A DNA stretch of 7,474 bases from Phycisphaerae bacterium (GCA_029260195.1 JAJDDS010000314.1:1-7474); one strand, 5' to 3'; counted from the first letter of the stretch, positions 1 to 7,218 are shown. Notes: generated by a model not told the origin, from the letters alone. A program made the numbers and translations.

Positions 1-126
1 GACGGTCTTCCGAGCCCCTCTGAGCGACGAACAACCGCCCCACGCCCTTCACGCCGCCTACGCTCCACCTCACGCCTCCACCTCACGCCACAAAAAACGC
101 TCAACCGCTCGCGCAAACGGGGGTTC
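1..126. other. C-rich, apparently non-coding leader before the glycosyltransferase
   Basis: No convincing gene is visible here. The frame of the downstream glycosyltransferase stays open to the window edge, but its translation is rich in Arg, Ser, Thr and Pro with no hydrophobic segment. The other two forward frames also fail to give a membrane helix. The stretch is strongly C-rich on the + strand, with CACGCC recurring about four times between 40 and 90. It could be intergenic DNA, a low-complexity insertion, or a rearrangement junction that removed the start of the next gene. Confidence 0.5.
64..89. repeat. Perfect tandem duplication of a 13-mer (TCCACCTCACGCC)
   Basis: The 13-base unit TCCACCTCACGCC occurs at 64-76 and again, identical and directly adjacent, at 77-89. 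Degenerate CACGCC copies precede it. This is a short two-copy tandem repeat in a low-complexity C-rich tract. No function is visible. Confidence 0.8.
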
Positions 127-133
127 GTGCGAG
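108..133. other. Hairpin spanning the first codon of the glycosyltransferase reading frame
   Basis: CTCGCGCAAAC (108-118) pairs with GTTCGTGCGAG (123-133) around a GGGG loop (119-122). The stem is 11 pairs long with one mismatch and one G-U wobble as RNA. It covers the GTG at 127, the only apparent start of the downstream frame. There is no T-run after it, so it is not a classic intrinsic terminator. It could mark a recombination junction or hinder initiation at this GTG. The pairing is read directly; a role is not established. Confidence 0.45.
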
Positions 134-1812
134 AGAATCAATTCTTTGTAACGGGGCCGGACAGCGACTATCCGCCCCTGGCCATGCTGATCTTCTGGTG
201 TGTCGGTCAGGTGATGTCGTTCTTCGAGGGCGCGCTCGCTTCCGACGCGGTGTTGTACCCCTGTCTGAAAATCCCCGCTTGCCTGGCGGATATCGCCATT
301 GGCTTACTGCTGTACGTGGAGGGGCGGCGATTATTGGGCGGCTGGCGTGCGGTCGGTGCGGCGTCGATCTACCTTCTCAACCCACTGCCCCTCTACGACT
401 CAGCCTACTGGGGTCAAATCGACTCGATCCACGCCGCGCTCGTTCTGCTGAGCCTGATCTTCTTGAACCGTTGCCGGTGGGGTCTGGCGGGCTTCGCTGT
501 CGGGTTGGCAGTACTGCAGAAGTTTCAAAGTGTGGCGTGTGTTCCGCTCGTGGTGTTCGAGTGTTACCGGTATTTGCGGTGGCGAGGCGTGGGCAGGCTG
601 CTTGTGGGCGCGACGGTGGGTGTCGCGTTCGTGTGCCTTCCGTTCGCCATGAAGGGTGTTCTGGACGATGTGTTGTACCGATCGTATGTGGGTGTAATCG
701 GACAGTTCCCTAATCTCGCCAAGGGGGCGTACAATATATGGCAATTCGCGGACGATCCGAATGCGTATGACGTCACCCTGCCGCGGGTCATCACTCAGAT
801 CGTCGCGGACGGGCGGGCGGGCTTCCCCGAGAACGACTCACCGCTGCTCATGTTGACCCAGCGGCGACTATCCCTAGTGGCGTACACGATTTCCGTGGCC
901 CTCATCCTCACGCTGTATTCCTATCGCCCCGGCGCGGTGGCTCGAAGCGGCGCCGCCGGTCTGTTGTTCATAGCCTTCTTCCTGGTCCCGACGGAGATGC
1001 ACGAACGTTATGCTCTGCCGGCGATCGCGGTGATGGCGTTCTGGGCGGTGACGGACGTGTGGAAGGAGCGCGCGTTCTTTCTGCTGTCCGCACTCCTGCT
1101 GCTGAATATGACGGCTGCGTTGTCTGTACACGGAATGGCCAACGTCGTCGCGGGGATGATCACCGTGCTGTTTGCGGGGATGCTGATCGCACCGTTTGTG
1201 CTGCGGTGGGCGCGCGAGGGTGAAGTGCAACCCCTCCCGATGCTTCACGACGACGCAGGTCCCGCGGCCGGTGCTTCGGCGCTGATTCGCTGGTTCCGGC
1301 GGGCTACATGGACCTCGGCTGCGGTTTTCGTCGGCGGCGCAGCCTACGTCGGGCACCTCGCGACCGATGCGAAGCCACTGCCCGGCGATGAGTCGGTGCG
1401 TTATCTGAGTACGCTATCGCCAGTGCGGGCTGACCAGGGATGGGGCACGCTGCGGCTGGATCGATCGGCCTCCGGCGGGGTGCTACACCTGGGGGACGCC
1501 TATTACGTGCGCGGCTTGGGGACGCACGCTCCGTCAACTCTGGTGTACGCGGTTCCCGACGGTTTCGAGACATTTGAATCCACGGCGGGCGTCAGCCGCT
1601 ACACCAACGGCGGGGGCAGCGTGGTCGTTTCCGTCCTGCTCGAAGAAGACGTCGCGTTTGAGAGCGAGCAGTTGACCGGCACAAGTACGCCGGTGTCAAT
1701 CAGCGTGCCGCTGAACGGTGCCAAGTTCGTGACGCTTCATGCTGAGGCGGCGTCGGACGGCAACACTGGCGATCACGTGGACTGGGCGGCGGCACGGTTT
1801 GTGGGGAGGTAG
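127..1812 (+). CDS. GT-C-type membrane glycosyltransferase with C-terminal NPCBM domain, apparently lacking its N-terminus
   Basis: This 561-residue integral membrane protein resembles Gpi18/ALG6-like mannosyltransferases, which transfer sugar from a polyprenyl-phosphate donor on the outer face of the membrane. Visible family motifs are DYPPL (14-18), NPLPLYDSAYWGQID (85-99, the WGQxD motif) and MHERY (291-295). About 11-12 hydrophobic helices span 18-358, with a last one near 395-412. Residues ~423-561 form an NPCBM carbohydrate-binding module (RYLSTL, GWG, VRGLGTHAPS at 461-470, DHVDWA at 549-554), presumably extracytoplasmic. The oddity is the start. Relatives normally carry ~70-100 residues before the YPP motif, including the first helix and an acidic catalytic loop. 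Here only 13 residues precede it from the GTG at 127, which lies inside a hairpin and has no clear ribosome-binding site. The frame is open to base 1 but encodes nothing family-like. It may be a 5'-truncated remnant. The rest of the frame is intact. Specific donor and acceptor are unknown. Confidence 0.8.
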   Translation: MRENQFFVTGPDSDYPPLAMLIFWCVGQVMSFFEGALASDAVLYPCLKIPACLADIAIGLLLYVEGRRLLGGWRAVGAASIYLLNPLPLYDSAYWGQIDSIHAALVLLSLIFLNRCRWGLAGFAVGLAVLQKFQSVACVPLVVFECYRYLRWRGVGRLLVGATVGVAFVCLPFAMKGVLDDVLYRSYVGVIGQFPNLAKGAYNIWQFADDPNAYDVTLPRVITQIVADGRAGFPENDSPLLMLTQRRLSLVAYTISVALILTLYSYRPGAVARSGAAGLLFIAFFLVPTEMHERYALPAIAVMAFWAVTDVWKERAFFLLSALLLLNMTAALSVHGMANVVAGMITVLFAGMLIAPFVLRWAREGEVQPLPMLHDDAGPAAGASALIRWFRRATWTSAAVFVGGAAYVGHLATDAKPLPGDESVRYLSTLSPVRADQGWGTLRLDRSASGGVLHLGDAYYVRGLGTHAPSTLVYAVPDGFETFESTAGVSRYTNGGGSVVVSVLLEEDVAFESEQLTGTSTPVSISVPLNGAKFVTLHAEAASDGNTGDHVDWAAARFVGR

Positions 1813-1818
1813 GTCCTC

Positions 1819-1953
1819 CACTAGCAGTACAGCGCAAAGTCAACAGAGCCGCGACCGTCAGGGAGCGGACATCCGTGTTCTCCGGCCCGAAACGCAGCGC
1901 GCCGCTCCCCGCAGACCTGGGTGAAGTGCGACATTGCGCTGTAGTGCTAAGTG
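1819..1953. mobile_element. 135-bp MITE-like element with terminal inverted repeats and CCTC flanking duplication
   Basis: The left end (1819-1841, beginning CACTAGCAGTACAGCGCAAA) is an imperfect inverted repeat of the right end (1930-1953, ending TTGCGCTGTAGTGCTAAGTG). Aligned, 21 positions match, with two mismatches and one single-base gap. Immediately outside lie identical CCTC tetranucleotides at 1815-1818 and 1954-1957, as expected of a target-site duplication. The ~88-bp interior is GC-rich, holds no gene, and contains CCGCGACCGTCAGGGAGCGG (1849-1868), which can pair at its ends (CCGC/GCGG). I vaguely recall similar strings in planctomycete intergenic repeats but cannot check this. The element starts six bases after the glycosyltransferase stop. 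Alternatives are a long cruciform, or a structured RNA or transcript end. A MITE or REP-like repeat is the best reading. Confidence 0.5.
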
Positions 1954-2029
1954 CCTCGCGTCATGCGAGCCGAAGCATGGAGTCGCCGGACTGGAATGCG
2001 ATTTCGACGGTCCCACTGACGCCACGCCA

Positions 2030-3958
2030 ATGAACAGAAAGCTCGACTACCTTTGCCTAGCGTTGTTGGTTATTGGCTTCGTCAGTGAGCGCGCTTGTGC
2101 TGACAATTGGCCCGCCTGGCGGGGAGACGGGAGTGGCGTGTCAGCCGAGACGGGACTTCCGACGGAGTGGAGCCCGCATCACAACGTCCGGTGGAAAACG
2201 CGACTGGAAGGGCAAGGCATTTCATCACCCATCGTCTGGGGCGACCGGGTGTTCGTCACGTGGGCAGTGGACGGGGTGCGCAACATCGTATCGGAATGGG
2301 CTGTTGCGTTGACCGGGTGTGCGCTGGCGATCCTGGTCGGCGTCGCCGCGGTGTTTATCGAGCCACTTCGCCAACAAATCCGCCCGGGCGGCAATTCGCC
2401 GGGGCGACAGTGCGTGCGCATCGCGCGCGTGGATCGACTGGCGATGTTGGTCGTGTCGTTACTGTTCGCCGTAAGCATTAGTCTGGGGTGGATCGCACGT
2501 GAGTCGATAATCGAACAGACTGAAGTCTGGCTGATCGCTCGCTGGATCGGCATCCTCGGCGTCCTGACCATTGTCGGATTCGTGGAAGTACGCTCCGTGT
2601 GTCGCCCAACGGCTGCCGGACTGCTGCTGACCTCCGCAACACTGCTCCACGTGCTCAACCCCATTGGCGTGTTCGGGGGTCGTATGGACTTGGCTGAGTT
2701 GCTCGCATTGAGTATCCCACTGACGGTGGCGGCGATATACTTGATCGTGATGTTCCTGCTGGTTCGTCAAAGGGCTGGCCTGTCGCCGCGTGCTCTCGGC
2801 GACTGTGACAAACCCACTGTTCGAGAACAGTGGCGCGTTTCGCGATGGCGCCTTGTCGGACCGCTTGGCGTCGCAGCGTCGGGGATCCTCGTCGTCGCAC
2901 GAATCCACTACTTTAAACCGGAGGCGGAGGTCCAGAGGGGGGTGAGCTGTTTCGATATCGACACGGGGGCAGTTCAGTGGCGATCTGAGGTTCTGCGCGC
3001 CAGGCCCGAGGCAACCTACTGGACGAATTCCTTCGCGACACCCACACCGGCGACTGACGGTGAGCATGTGATCGCACACTTCGGTCCGGGCATGGCGTGC
3101 CTGGACTTCAACGGCACGGTTCTCTGGCGCGCATCGGAGCCACAGTTCCACGAGTTCTCCCGGTATGGCGCTGCGGCGTCGCCACTGATCTACGGGGACC
3201 GTGTCATCGATGCGTTTATGGCCGAATGGACCGGGAAGTCGGAGGATGCGGTGAGCAGAGCCTATGCGCGACATTCCCACGTCACCGCGCGTCGCATTGA
3301 TACGGGCGAATTACTGTGGCAAGCAGTTCCTCCATCGGCGCACGACTCCTATGGCTCACCTGTGCTCGCACGACGTGCCGATCCGCCCGCCGTCTTATTC
3401 GCCACATGGGGGCACGCCGTGGCGTACGCCCCGGATAGCGGCCGGCTGATGTGGGAGTGCGATGTGCCCATGCAACAAATCGTCCCGAGCATTGTCGCGG
3501 ACGAGGATCGTGCCTACGTCCTTGGGGGGACGCACGGACCGCGCGGGGCAGTGGCGATCCGCCTCGGCGGTTCGGGGAATGTGACGGAAACGCACGTTGC
3601 CTGGATGTTGAGCAAGCGAATCGCCCAAGTATCCTCGCCTGTTCTGTACAAAGGACTCTTGTTTTGGGTGACGGATGAGGGAATCGCGTCGTGCGTGGAG
3701 GCTGAGACGGGCGAGTTTCAGTGGAAGGCGCGGCTCGACGGACACTATAGCGGCTCACCGGTCGCGGGCGATGACAAGGTCTACTACCCGGGGGACGACG
3801 GCGACGTAACGGTGGTCCGTGCCGCGCGGGAATTCGAGATCGTCGCCAGAAACTCGATCAACGAGAGTTCAGGGGCGTCTCCGGCGATCGCCAATGGTTG
3901 CATCTTCATTCGCGGCGAGAAACACCTGTTCTGCATCGGCACCGGTCCGACACACTGA
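2030..3958 (+). CDS. Secreted PQQ-like beta-propeller protein with six transmembrane helices inserted after the first blade
   Basis: This 642-residue protein starts at ATG 2030, chosen because it gives a clean signal peptide: MNRKLDY, hydrophobic LCLALLVIGFV, then ACA cut before DNW (~residue 24). The mature protein opens with the PQQ-like repeat pattern WPAWRGDGSGVSAETG and a first blade to ~80 (SSPIVWGDRVFV). Residues ~85-300 (2282-2929) are then an insert with six predicted helices: ~88-110, 137-156, 167-186, 195-215, 222-245 and 275-292. The propeller resumes at CFDIDTGAVQW (307-317) and continues with repeats near LDFNGTVLW (358), RIDTGELLW (422), APDSGRLMW (467), VEAETGEFQW (556) and a final segment to 642, about eight blades in all. 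Six helices return the chain to the periplasm, so both halves could form one fold. Relatives with this repeat usually do not bind PQQ; many are BamB-like or of unknown role. There is no obvious Shine-Dalgarno. Function is unknown. The reading frame is intact. Confidence 0.85.
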   Translation: MNRKLDYLCLALLVIGFVSERACADNWPAWRGDGSGVSAETGLPTEWSPHHNVRWKTRLEGQGISSPIVWGDRVFVTWAVDGVRNIVSEWAVALTGCALAILVGVAAVFIEPLRQQIRPGGNSPGRQCVRIARVDRLAMLVVSLLFAVSISLGWIARESIIEQTEVWLIARWIGILGVLTIVGFVEVRSVCRPTAAGLLLTSATLLHVLNPIGVFGGRMDLAELLALSIPLTVAAIYLIVMFLLVRQRAGLSPRALGDCDKPTVREQWRVSRWRLVGPLGVAASGILVVARIHYFKPEAEVQRGVSCFDIDTGAVQWRSEVLRARPEATYWTNSFATPTPATDGEHVIAHFGPGMACLDFNGTVLWRASEPQFHEFSRYGAAASPLIYGDRVIDAFMAEWTGKSEDAVSRAYARHSHVTARRIDTGELLWQAVPPSAHDSYGSPVLARRADPPAVLFATWGHAVAYAPDSGRLMWECDVPMQQIVPSIVADEDRAYVLGGTHGPRGAVAIRLGGSGNVTETHVAWMLSKRIAQVSSPVLYKGLLFWVTDEGIASCVEAETGEFQWKARLDGHYSGSPVAGDDKVYYPGDDGDVTVVRAAREFEIVARNSINESSGASPAIANGCIFIRGEKHLFCIGTGPTH

Positions 3959-3972
3959 GCTGGCGCGTGATG

Positions 3973-4926
3973 CTAGTCGCGGACGGAAAGAAGGCGGTCG
4001 CCGGGGCGGACGTGGCGGCCGTTGACGAACGCGGGCCAGGGCATGAGGCGGCCGGACTGAGGTTTGATTTCGAGAATCTCGAAGGCGCCGTCAGGGGCGG
4101 CGACCTGGAGGTTGGGACCGAGCGTGCCCGAGGGGGCAGGGGTCGGACGGGTCTGGACGACCCGGGCACGAGCGAGGGTAACAGTCTCGTCGCGCGAACC
4201 GTCGGCGGCAACGTACCGGCAGCGGCCGCCGGGCCATGGCCACAGGCCGAGGATGCGGCGAACGATCGCGTCAGCGGGCGCCGCGAACACGAGGAGACCG
4301 TCCGCCTTTTCGAGCTTGGGCGCGGTCGTGGCTTTGCGGTCATCCTGGGGTTGGCCATCGGGGGTGTTACCGCCCTCGAAGAGCTTCAAAGCGTCGAGCA
4401 CGGCGCGGGGGCCTAGCTTCGCGAGGCGGTTGTGGAGTTCGCCGGCGGTTTCGGTTTTTCCGATCGGCGTTTCGATGCGCGTGAGGATGTTCCCGGCGTC
4501 CATGCGATCGACCAGCCTGAACACGGTCACGCCGGTGTCGGTCGCGCCGCGAATCAATGCCCACTGGTAAGGAGCAGCCCCACGGAAGCACGGCAGGAGG
4601 GAGGCATGGAGATTAACGCACCCACCGCGGAAGACATCCCGGAATGTCAAGCGAACTTTCTGGCCGAAGTCGATCACGACGCCCACGTCGGCCGCGCACG
4701 CGGCAGCCTGTTCGATCATCTCCGGCGAGTTGATGTCGGGGGCGGTGAGAACGTGTAGGTTTCGTTCCGTGGCTGCGATGTTGATCGGTGCCGGCGTGAG
4801 GCGTCGCCCGCGTCCACTCTTGCGGTCGGGTTGGGTGATGACCAGGGGAATCTCGATGCCGGCGTGGATGAGGGCGTCGAGCGTTTCCACTCCGAACGCG
4901 CCGGCTCCGATGAAGACAACACGCAT
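3973..4926 (-). CDS. fmt: Methionyl-tRNA formyltransferase
   Basis: This 317-residue cytoplasmic enzyme formylates Met-tRNAfMet using 10-formyltetrahydrofolate, supplying the initiator tRNA for translation. The N-terminal Rossmann-like domain starts MRVVFIGAGAFG and carries the TQPDRKSGRGRRLTP loop (31-45). The catalytic trio is present: N105 and H107 in NLHASLLP, and D143 in RMDAGN. The substrate-loop signature FRGAAP (114-119) is also intact. The C-terminal tRNA-binding domain includes EKADGLL (206-212) and WPWPGG (229-234). Length is normal for the family. The ATG at 4926 is chosen because the frame further upstream overlaps def and is not family-like. An AGGG (4935-4938) lies 8 bases before the ATG and overlaps the def stop codon, suggesting translational coupling. 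It sits 10 bases downstream of def and converges on the propeller gene, with only 14 bases between the two stops. Confidence 0.97.
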   Translation of the reverse strand: MRVVFIGAGAFGVETLDALIHAGIEIPLVITQPDRKSGRGRRLTPAPINIAATERNLHVLTAPDINSPEMIEQAAACAADVGVVIDFGQKVRLTFRDVFRGGCVNLHASLLPCFRGAAPYQWALIRGATDTGVTVFRLVDRMDAGNILTRIETPIGKTETAGELHNRLAKLGPRAVLDALKLFEGGNTPDGQPQDDRKATTAPKLEKADGLLVFAAPADAIVRRILGLWPWPGGRCRYVAADGSRDETVTLARARVVQTRPTPAPSGTLGPNLQVAAPDGAFEILEIKPQSGRLMPWPAFVNGRHVRPGDRLLSVRD

Positions 4927-4936
4927 CGCACGTACC

Positions 4937-5494
4937 CTATCGTCGGGACGTCTTGCCGCGGCGGTGGTTGGCTGCGGCGTAGTCGGCTTCGAGCTGTTTG
5001 AGGGTTTTCCGGTTGGCGAGTTCAGCCGCATCGGCCATGCCGTCGATGACCAGGACGCCGTCGAGATGATCGACCTCGTGTTGCCAGATTCGGGCGAGCA
5101 AATCATCGGCTTCGGCGCGGACTCGATTCCCGGCGAGGTCAAATCCCTCGATGACGGCGTGCTGGGCGCGACGTTTGGGGACGGTGACGCCGGGGATGGA
5201 GAGGCATCCTTCTTCCGCGTCGACGGAACCTTCAAGGTCGAATAACCGGGGATTGACCCAGACCCGCCCGTCTTCGGGCTCACCGGTGGGGTTGCACACG
5301 AACAATCGAACGGGAACGCCGACCTGCGGTGCAGCTAGGCCGACGCCGGCAGCTTCGTGGAAGAGGGTTTCCAGTTGCCGAGCGACGGCAGCTAATTCGT
5401 CATCGAAGGTCTCGATCGGCGCGCAGCGCCGCCGCAGGACCGGGCTGGGGTAGTGCACGATGGTGAGCTTGTCGATTGGGGCGGGGAGATCCAC
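4937..5494 (-). CDS. def: Peptide deformylase
   Basis: This 185-residue metalloenzyme removes the formyl group from the N-terminal methionine of nascent proteins at the ribosome. All three family motifs are intact: GVGLAAPQVG (50-59), EEGCLSIPG (94-102, with metal-binding C97) and QHEVDHLDG (138-146, with metal ligands H139 and H143 and catalytic E140). The tail is basic (HRRGKTSRR). The start is GTG at 5494. An in-frame TAG lies two codons upstream (5498-5500) and no later start keeps the conserved IVHYPSPVLR segment, so this start is well constrained. A GGAG (5505-5508, read on the - strand) lies 10 bases before it. It is the first gene of a two-gene unit with fmt: def undoes what Fmt adds, and the pairing is common in bacteria. 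Confidence 0.97.
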   Translation of the reverse strand: MDLPAPIDKLTIVHYPSPVLRRRCAPIETFDDELAAVARQLETLFHEAAGVGLAAPQVGVPVRLFVCNPTGEPEDGRVWVNPRLFDLEGSVDAEEGCLSIPGVTVPKRRAQHAVIEGFDLAGNRVRAEADDLLARIWQHEVDHLDGVLVIDGMADAAELANRKTLKQLEADYAAANHRRGKTSRR

Positions 5495-5557
5495 CAGCTA
5501 TTCGCTCCAGTCTGCTCGGGGTGGAGAATTGCCTTCCGGACAGGCGTCCCATAGAGT

Positions 5558-5585
5558 ATGATACGCGTTTCGTGGCTTTTGTAAA
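5558..5585 (-). promoter_or_regulatory. Sigma70-type promoter for def-fmt
   Basis: Read on the - strand, TTTACA (5585-5580; consensus TTGACA, five of six) is followed after 16 bases by TATCAT (5563-5558; consensus TATAAT, five of six). Transcription would start near 5551, giving a leader of ~57 bases before the def GTG. The location is right for def-fmt. This is a consensus match by eye and planctomycete promoters can deviate, so the call is moderate. A + strand TATGAT overlaps the same -10, but no well-spaced -35 partner is seen for the divergent gene. Confidence 0.5.
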
Positions 5586-5622
5586 GGTTTGTGGAACAAA
5601 GACTAAGATCGATTGGGTGCTG

Positions 5623-5660
5623 GCGGCGGTGCCCCGGACGCGACCATACATGACCGCCGC
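5623..5660 (+). other. Stem-loop in the leader region of the TPR gene
   Basis: GCGGCGGT (5623-5630) is the perfect reverse complement of ACCGCCGC (5653-5660), giving an 8-bp GC-rich stem with a 22-base loop. It lies ~68 bases before the TPR-protein ATG, in the divergent intergenic region. No T-run follows, so it is not an intrinsic terminator in either direction. It may be a leader structure or an operator-like palindrome. In a GC-rich genome an 8-bp stem can arise by chance. Confidence 0.35.
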
Positions 5661-5728
5661 AATGACAGCCGGTCGAGCGACAGCCAAGATTTTGGAAACG
5701 CCCGCGCGGCGGGGCGACGAAGGACCGT

Positions 5729-7198
5729 ATGGCCAAGGATAAGAAGGGCAAGGAACAACTCACGCCAGCGGAAGCGGCTGCCCGGTTAGTCTGTACCGAC
5801 GCGGACAAAGCCAAGGCCCGCAAGTGGTTTGCGCGCGCTAGGGAGTTGGTTGAGGGTAAGAACTGGGACTACGCGATTCAGTGCTACATCGACGGGTTGG
5901 GGTTTTGGCCGGAGGCTGTGGAAGAGGGGCATCAGATGCTACGTCTGGCGGCGTCCGAGCGGAACATCCGTGGGGGCAAGAGGCCTGGAATCGCGGACAC
6001 GATGAAGCGCTCGATGTCGGGGAAGGACGCCAAGAAAGCGATGTTGAACGCGGAGTGGCTATTGGCCCACGATCCGCGAAACATCTCCTACTTGGAGGGG
6101 ATACTGAAGAACGCGAACAAGCTGCGGTGCGAGGAGGCTCTTCTGTGGGTTGGTCCGCTCTACAGCAACGCGATCGAGAGCGAGAAGAAGCTGAGCCCGA
6201 AGCGGTTCGCGCTGCTGCGGGAGATCCACGAGGAGGCTGGCGACCGGGCGAGCGATCGACGTGAAGCTGCGTTAGCCGTTCAGTTCTACGAAGGCGCGGC
6301 GGAGGCGCTCCGCAAACAGATGCAGGCGGATCCGAAGAACCTGGACATCGAGAACGATCTGCGTGACTTGAGCACCAAGCTGACCATTCTCAAGGGCAAG
6401 TACGAATCAGCCGGTACGTTCACCGAGAGTATGCGCAACGCAGAGCAACAGCAGGGGGTGCAAGATCAAGAGCGCATGGTGCAGGACGATTCCGACCTGC
6501 GTCGTCTGCTGTCCAACGCGGAGACAGACCTGGAATCCAACCCGGACAACGCGGGCAAGGTCGAGACTCTGGTCGGACTGCTCTGCCGCAGGGAAGACGA
6601 GAAGGACGAACGGCGAGCGATTTCGGTCTTGGTGGACAAGTACAAGACCTACGGTGACTTTCGGTACAAAATGAGGGCCGAGGACATTCGGGCCAAGCAG
6701 ATGCGCCGGACGCTGCGGGCAGTGCAGGAGCGCGGTGATACCGATCAGGCGAAGAAGCTCCAGATCGAGTTGCTCAAGTTCGAGATCAGCGCGTACCGCG
6801 AGCGCGTCAAGCAGTACCCCACGGACAATCGGATGCGATTCGAGTATGCCTTGCGGTTGTTTCAGGCGGGGCTGTTTGACGACGCAATCCCTGAATTCCA
6901 GGCGTCACGAGCCGATCCCAAGGTGCGTATGAAGGCGGACTTGCACCTCGGGAAGTGCTTCTTTAAGAAGAAATACTACCCCCAGGCGATCGGGACGCTT
7001 GGGAAAGCGGTCGAAGCGTACGAAATTCCGGACGACGCGATCGGGAAGGACCTGCGGTACTGGCTGGCCCGGTCGATGGCGGCCAGCGGGGGAATCGATG
7101 AAGCCCGCAAGGTCTATGGCCAAATCCTGGAACTTGACTACAATTTCCGGGACGTTCGTGATAGACTCCAAGCCCTTAACGATACTGAGGGGGACTGA
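5729..7198 (+). CDS. Cytoplasmic TPR-like repeat protein of unknown function
   Basis: This 489-residue protein has no signal peptide or membrane helix and is rich in Lys, Arg, Glu and Asp. TPR-like helical hairpins are seen at ~29-62 (ARKWFARARELVEG, YAIQCYIDGL), ~365-396 (FEYALRLFQAGLFDDAIPEF), ~398-432 (LHLGKCFFKKKYYPQAI) and ~440-472 (YWLARSMAASGGIDEARKVY). The middle (~150-360) is long, charged and helical, with coiled-coil-like stretches near 175-265 and 315-365. TPR arrays normally act as protein-protein scaffolds; the partner is unknown. The start is ATG 5729, with AGGA (5721-5724) only 4 bases upstream, a short but usable spacing. rpsT follows on the same strand after 50 bases, so the two may be co-transcribed and the protein could have a ribosome or translation link. 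That link is inference from position only. Confidence 0.88.
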   Translation: MAKDKKGKEQLTPAEAAARLVCTDADKAKARKWFARARELVEGKNWDYAIQCYIDGLGFWPEAVEEGHQMLRLAASERNIRGGKRPGIADTMKRSMSGKDAKKAMLNAEWLLAHDPRNISYLEGILKNANKLRCEEALLWVGPLYSNAIESEKKLSPKRFALLREIHEEAGDRASDRREAALAVQFYEGAAEALRKQMQADPKNLDIENDLRDLSTKLTILKGKYESAGTFTESMRNAEQQQGVQDQERMVQDDSDLRRLLSNAETDLESNPDNAGKVETLVGLLCRREDEKDERRAISVLVDKYKTYGDFRYKMRAEDIRAKQMRRTLRAVQERGDTDQAKKLQIELLKFEISAYRERVKQYPTDNRMRFEYALRLFQAGLFDDAIPEFQASRADPKVRMKADLHLGKCFFKKKYYPQAIGTLGKAVEAYEIPDDAIGKDLRYWLARSMAASGGIDEARKVYGQILELDYNFRDVRDRLQALNDTEGD

Positions 7199-7218
7199 GC
7201 GTCCCTGGTTGGAAAGTC

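Noticed and set aside
40..90. Possible G-quadruplex on the - strand of the C-rich tract
   Set aside because: The G-runs are mostly only two bases long, so any quadruplex would be weak. Low-complexity repeat is a sufficient description.
1934..2029. Upstream TTG start adding 32 residues to the propeller protein
   Set aside because: It would begin inside the right inverted repeat of the MITE-like element and would bury the signal peptide that starts cleanly at ATG 2030.
2459..3280. Long open frame (273 codons) on the - strand opposite the propeller gene
   Set aside because: Its composition is rich in Arg, Gln, His and Cys with no domain pattern, while the + strand shows clear PQQ-like repeats and membrane helices over the same bases.
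3898..4416. Open + strand frame (172 codons) opposite fmt
   Set aside because: It is a GC-driven shadow of fmt. The - strand carries the catalytic motifs of a known enzyme over the neighbouring stretch.
4927..5283. N-terminal extension of fmt in the same frame, giving a 436-residue protein
   Set aside because: The extra ~119 residues are Ser/Pro/Thr-rich shadow translation over def. The family N-terminus MRVVFIGAGAFG begins at 4926.
5529..5562. + strand promoter for the TPR gene using TTGCCT and TATGAT
   Set aside because: The spacing is 22 bases, too long for sigma70, and the -35 match is poor.
5650..5742. Small + strand open frame overlapping the TPR start (possible leader peptide)
   Set aside because: It has no ribosome-binding site, no regulatory residue pattern, and overlaps the TPR ATG out of frame. 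Chance is the simpler explanation.
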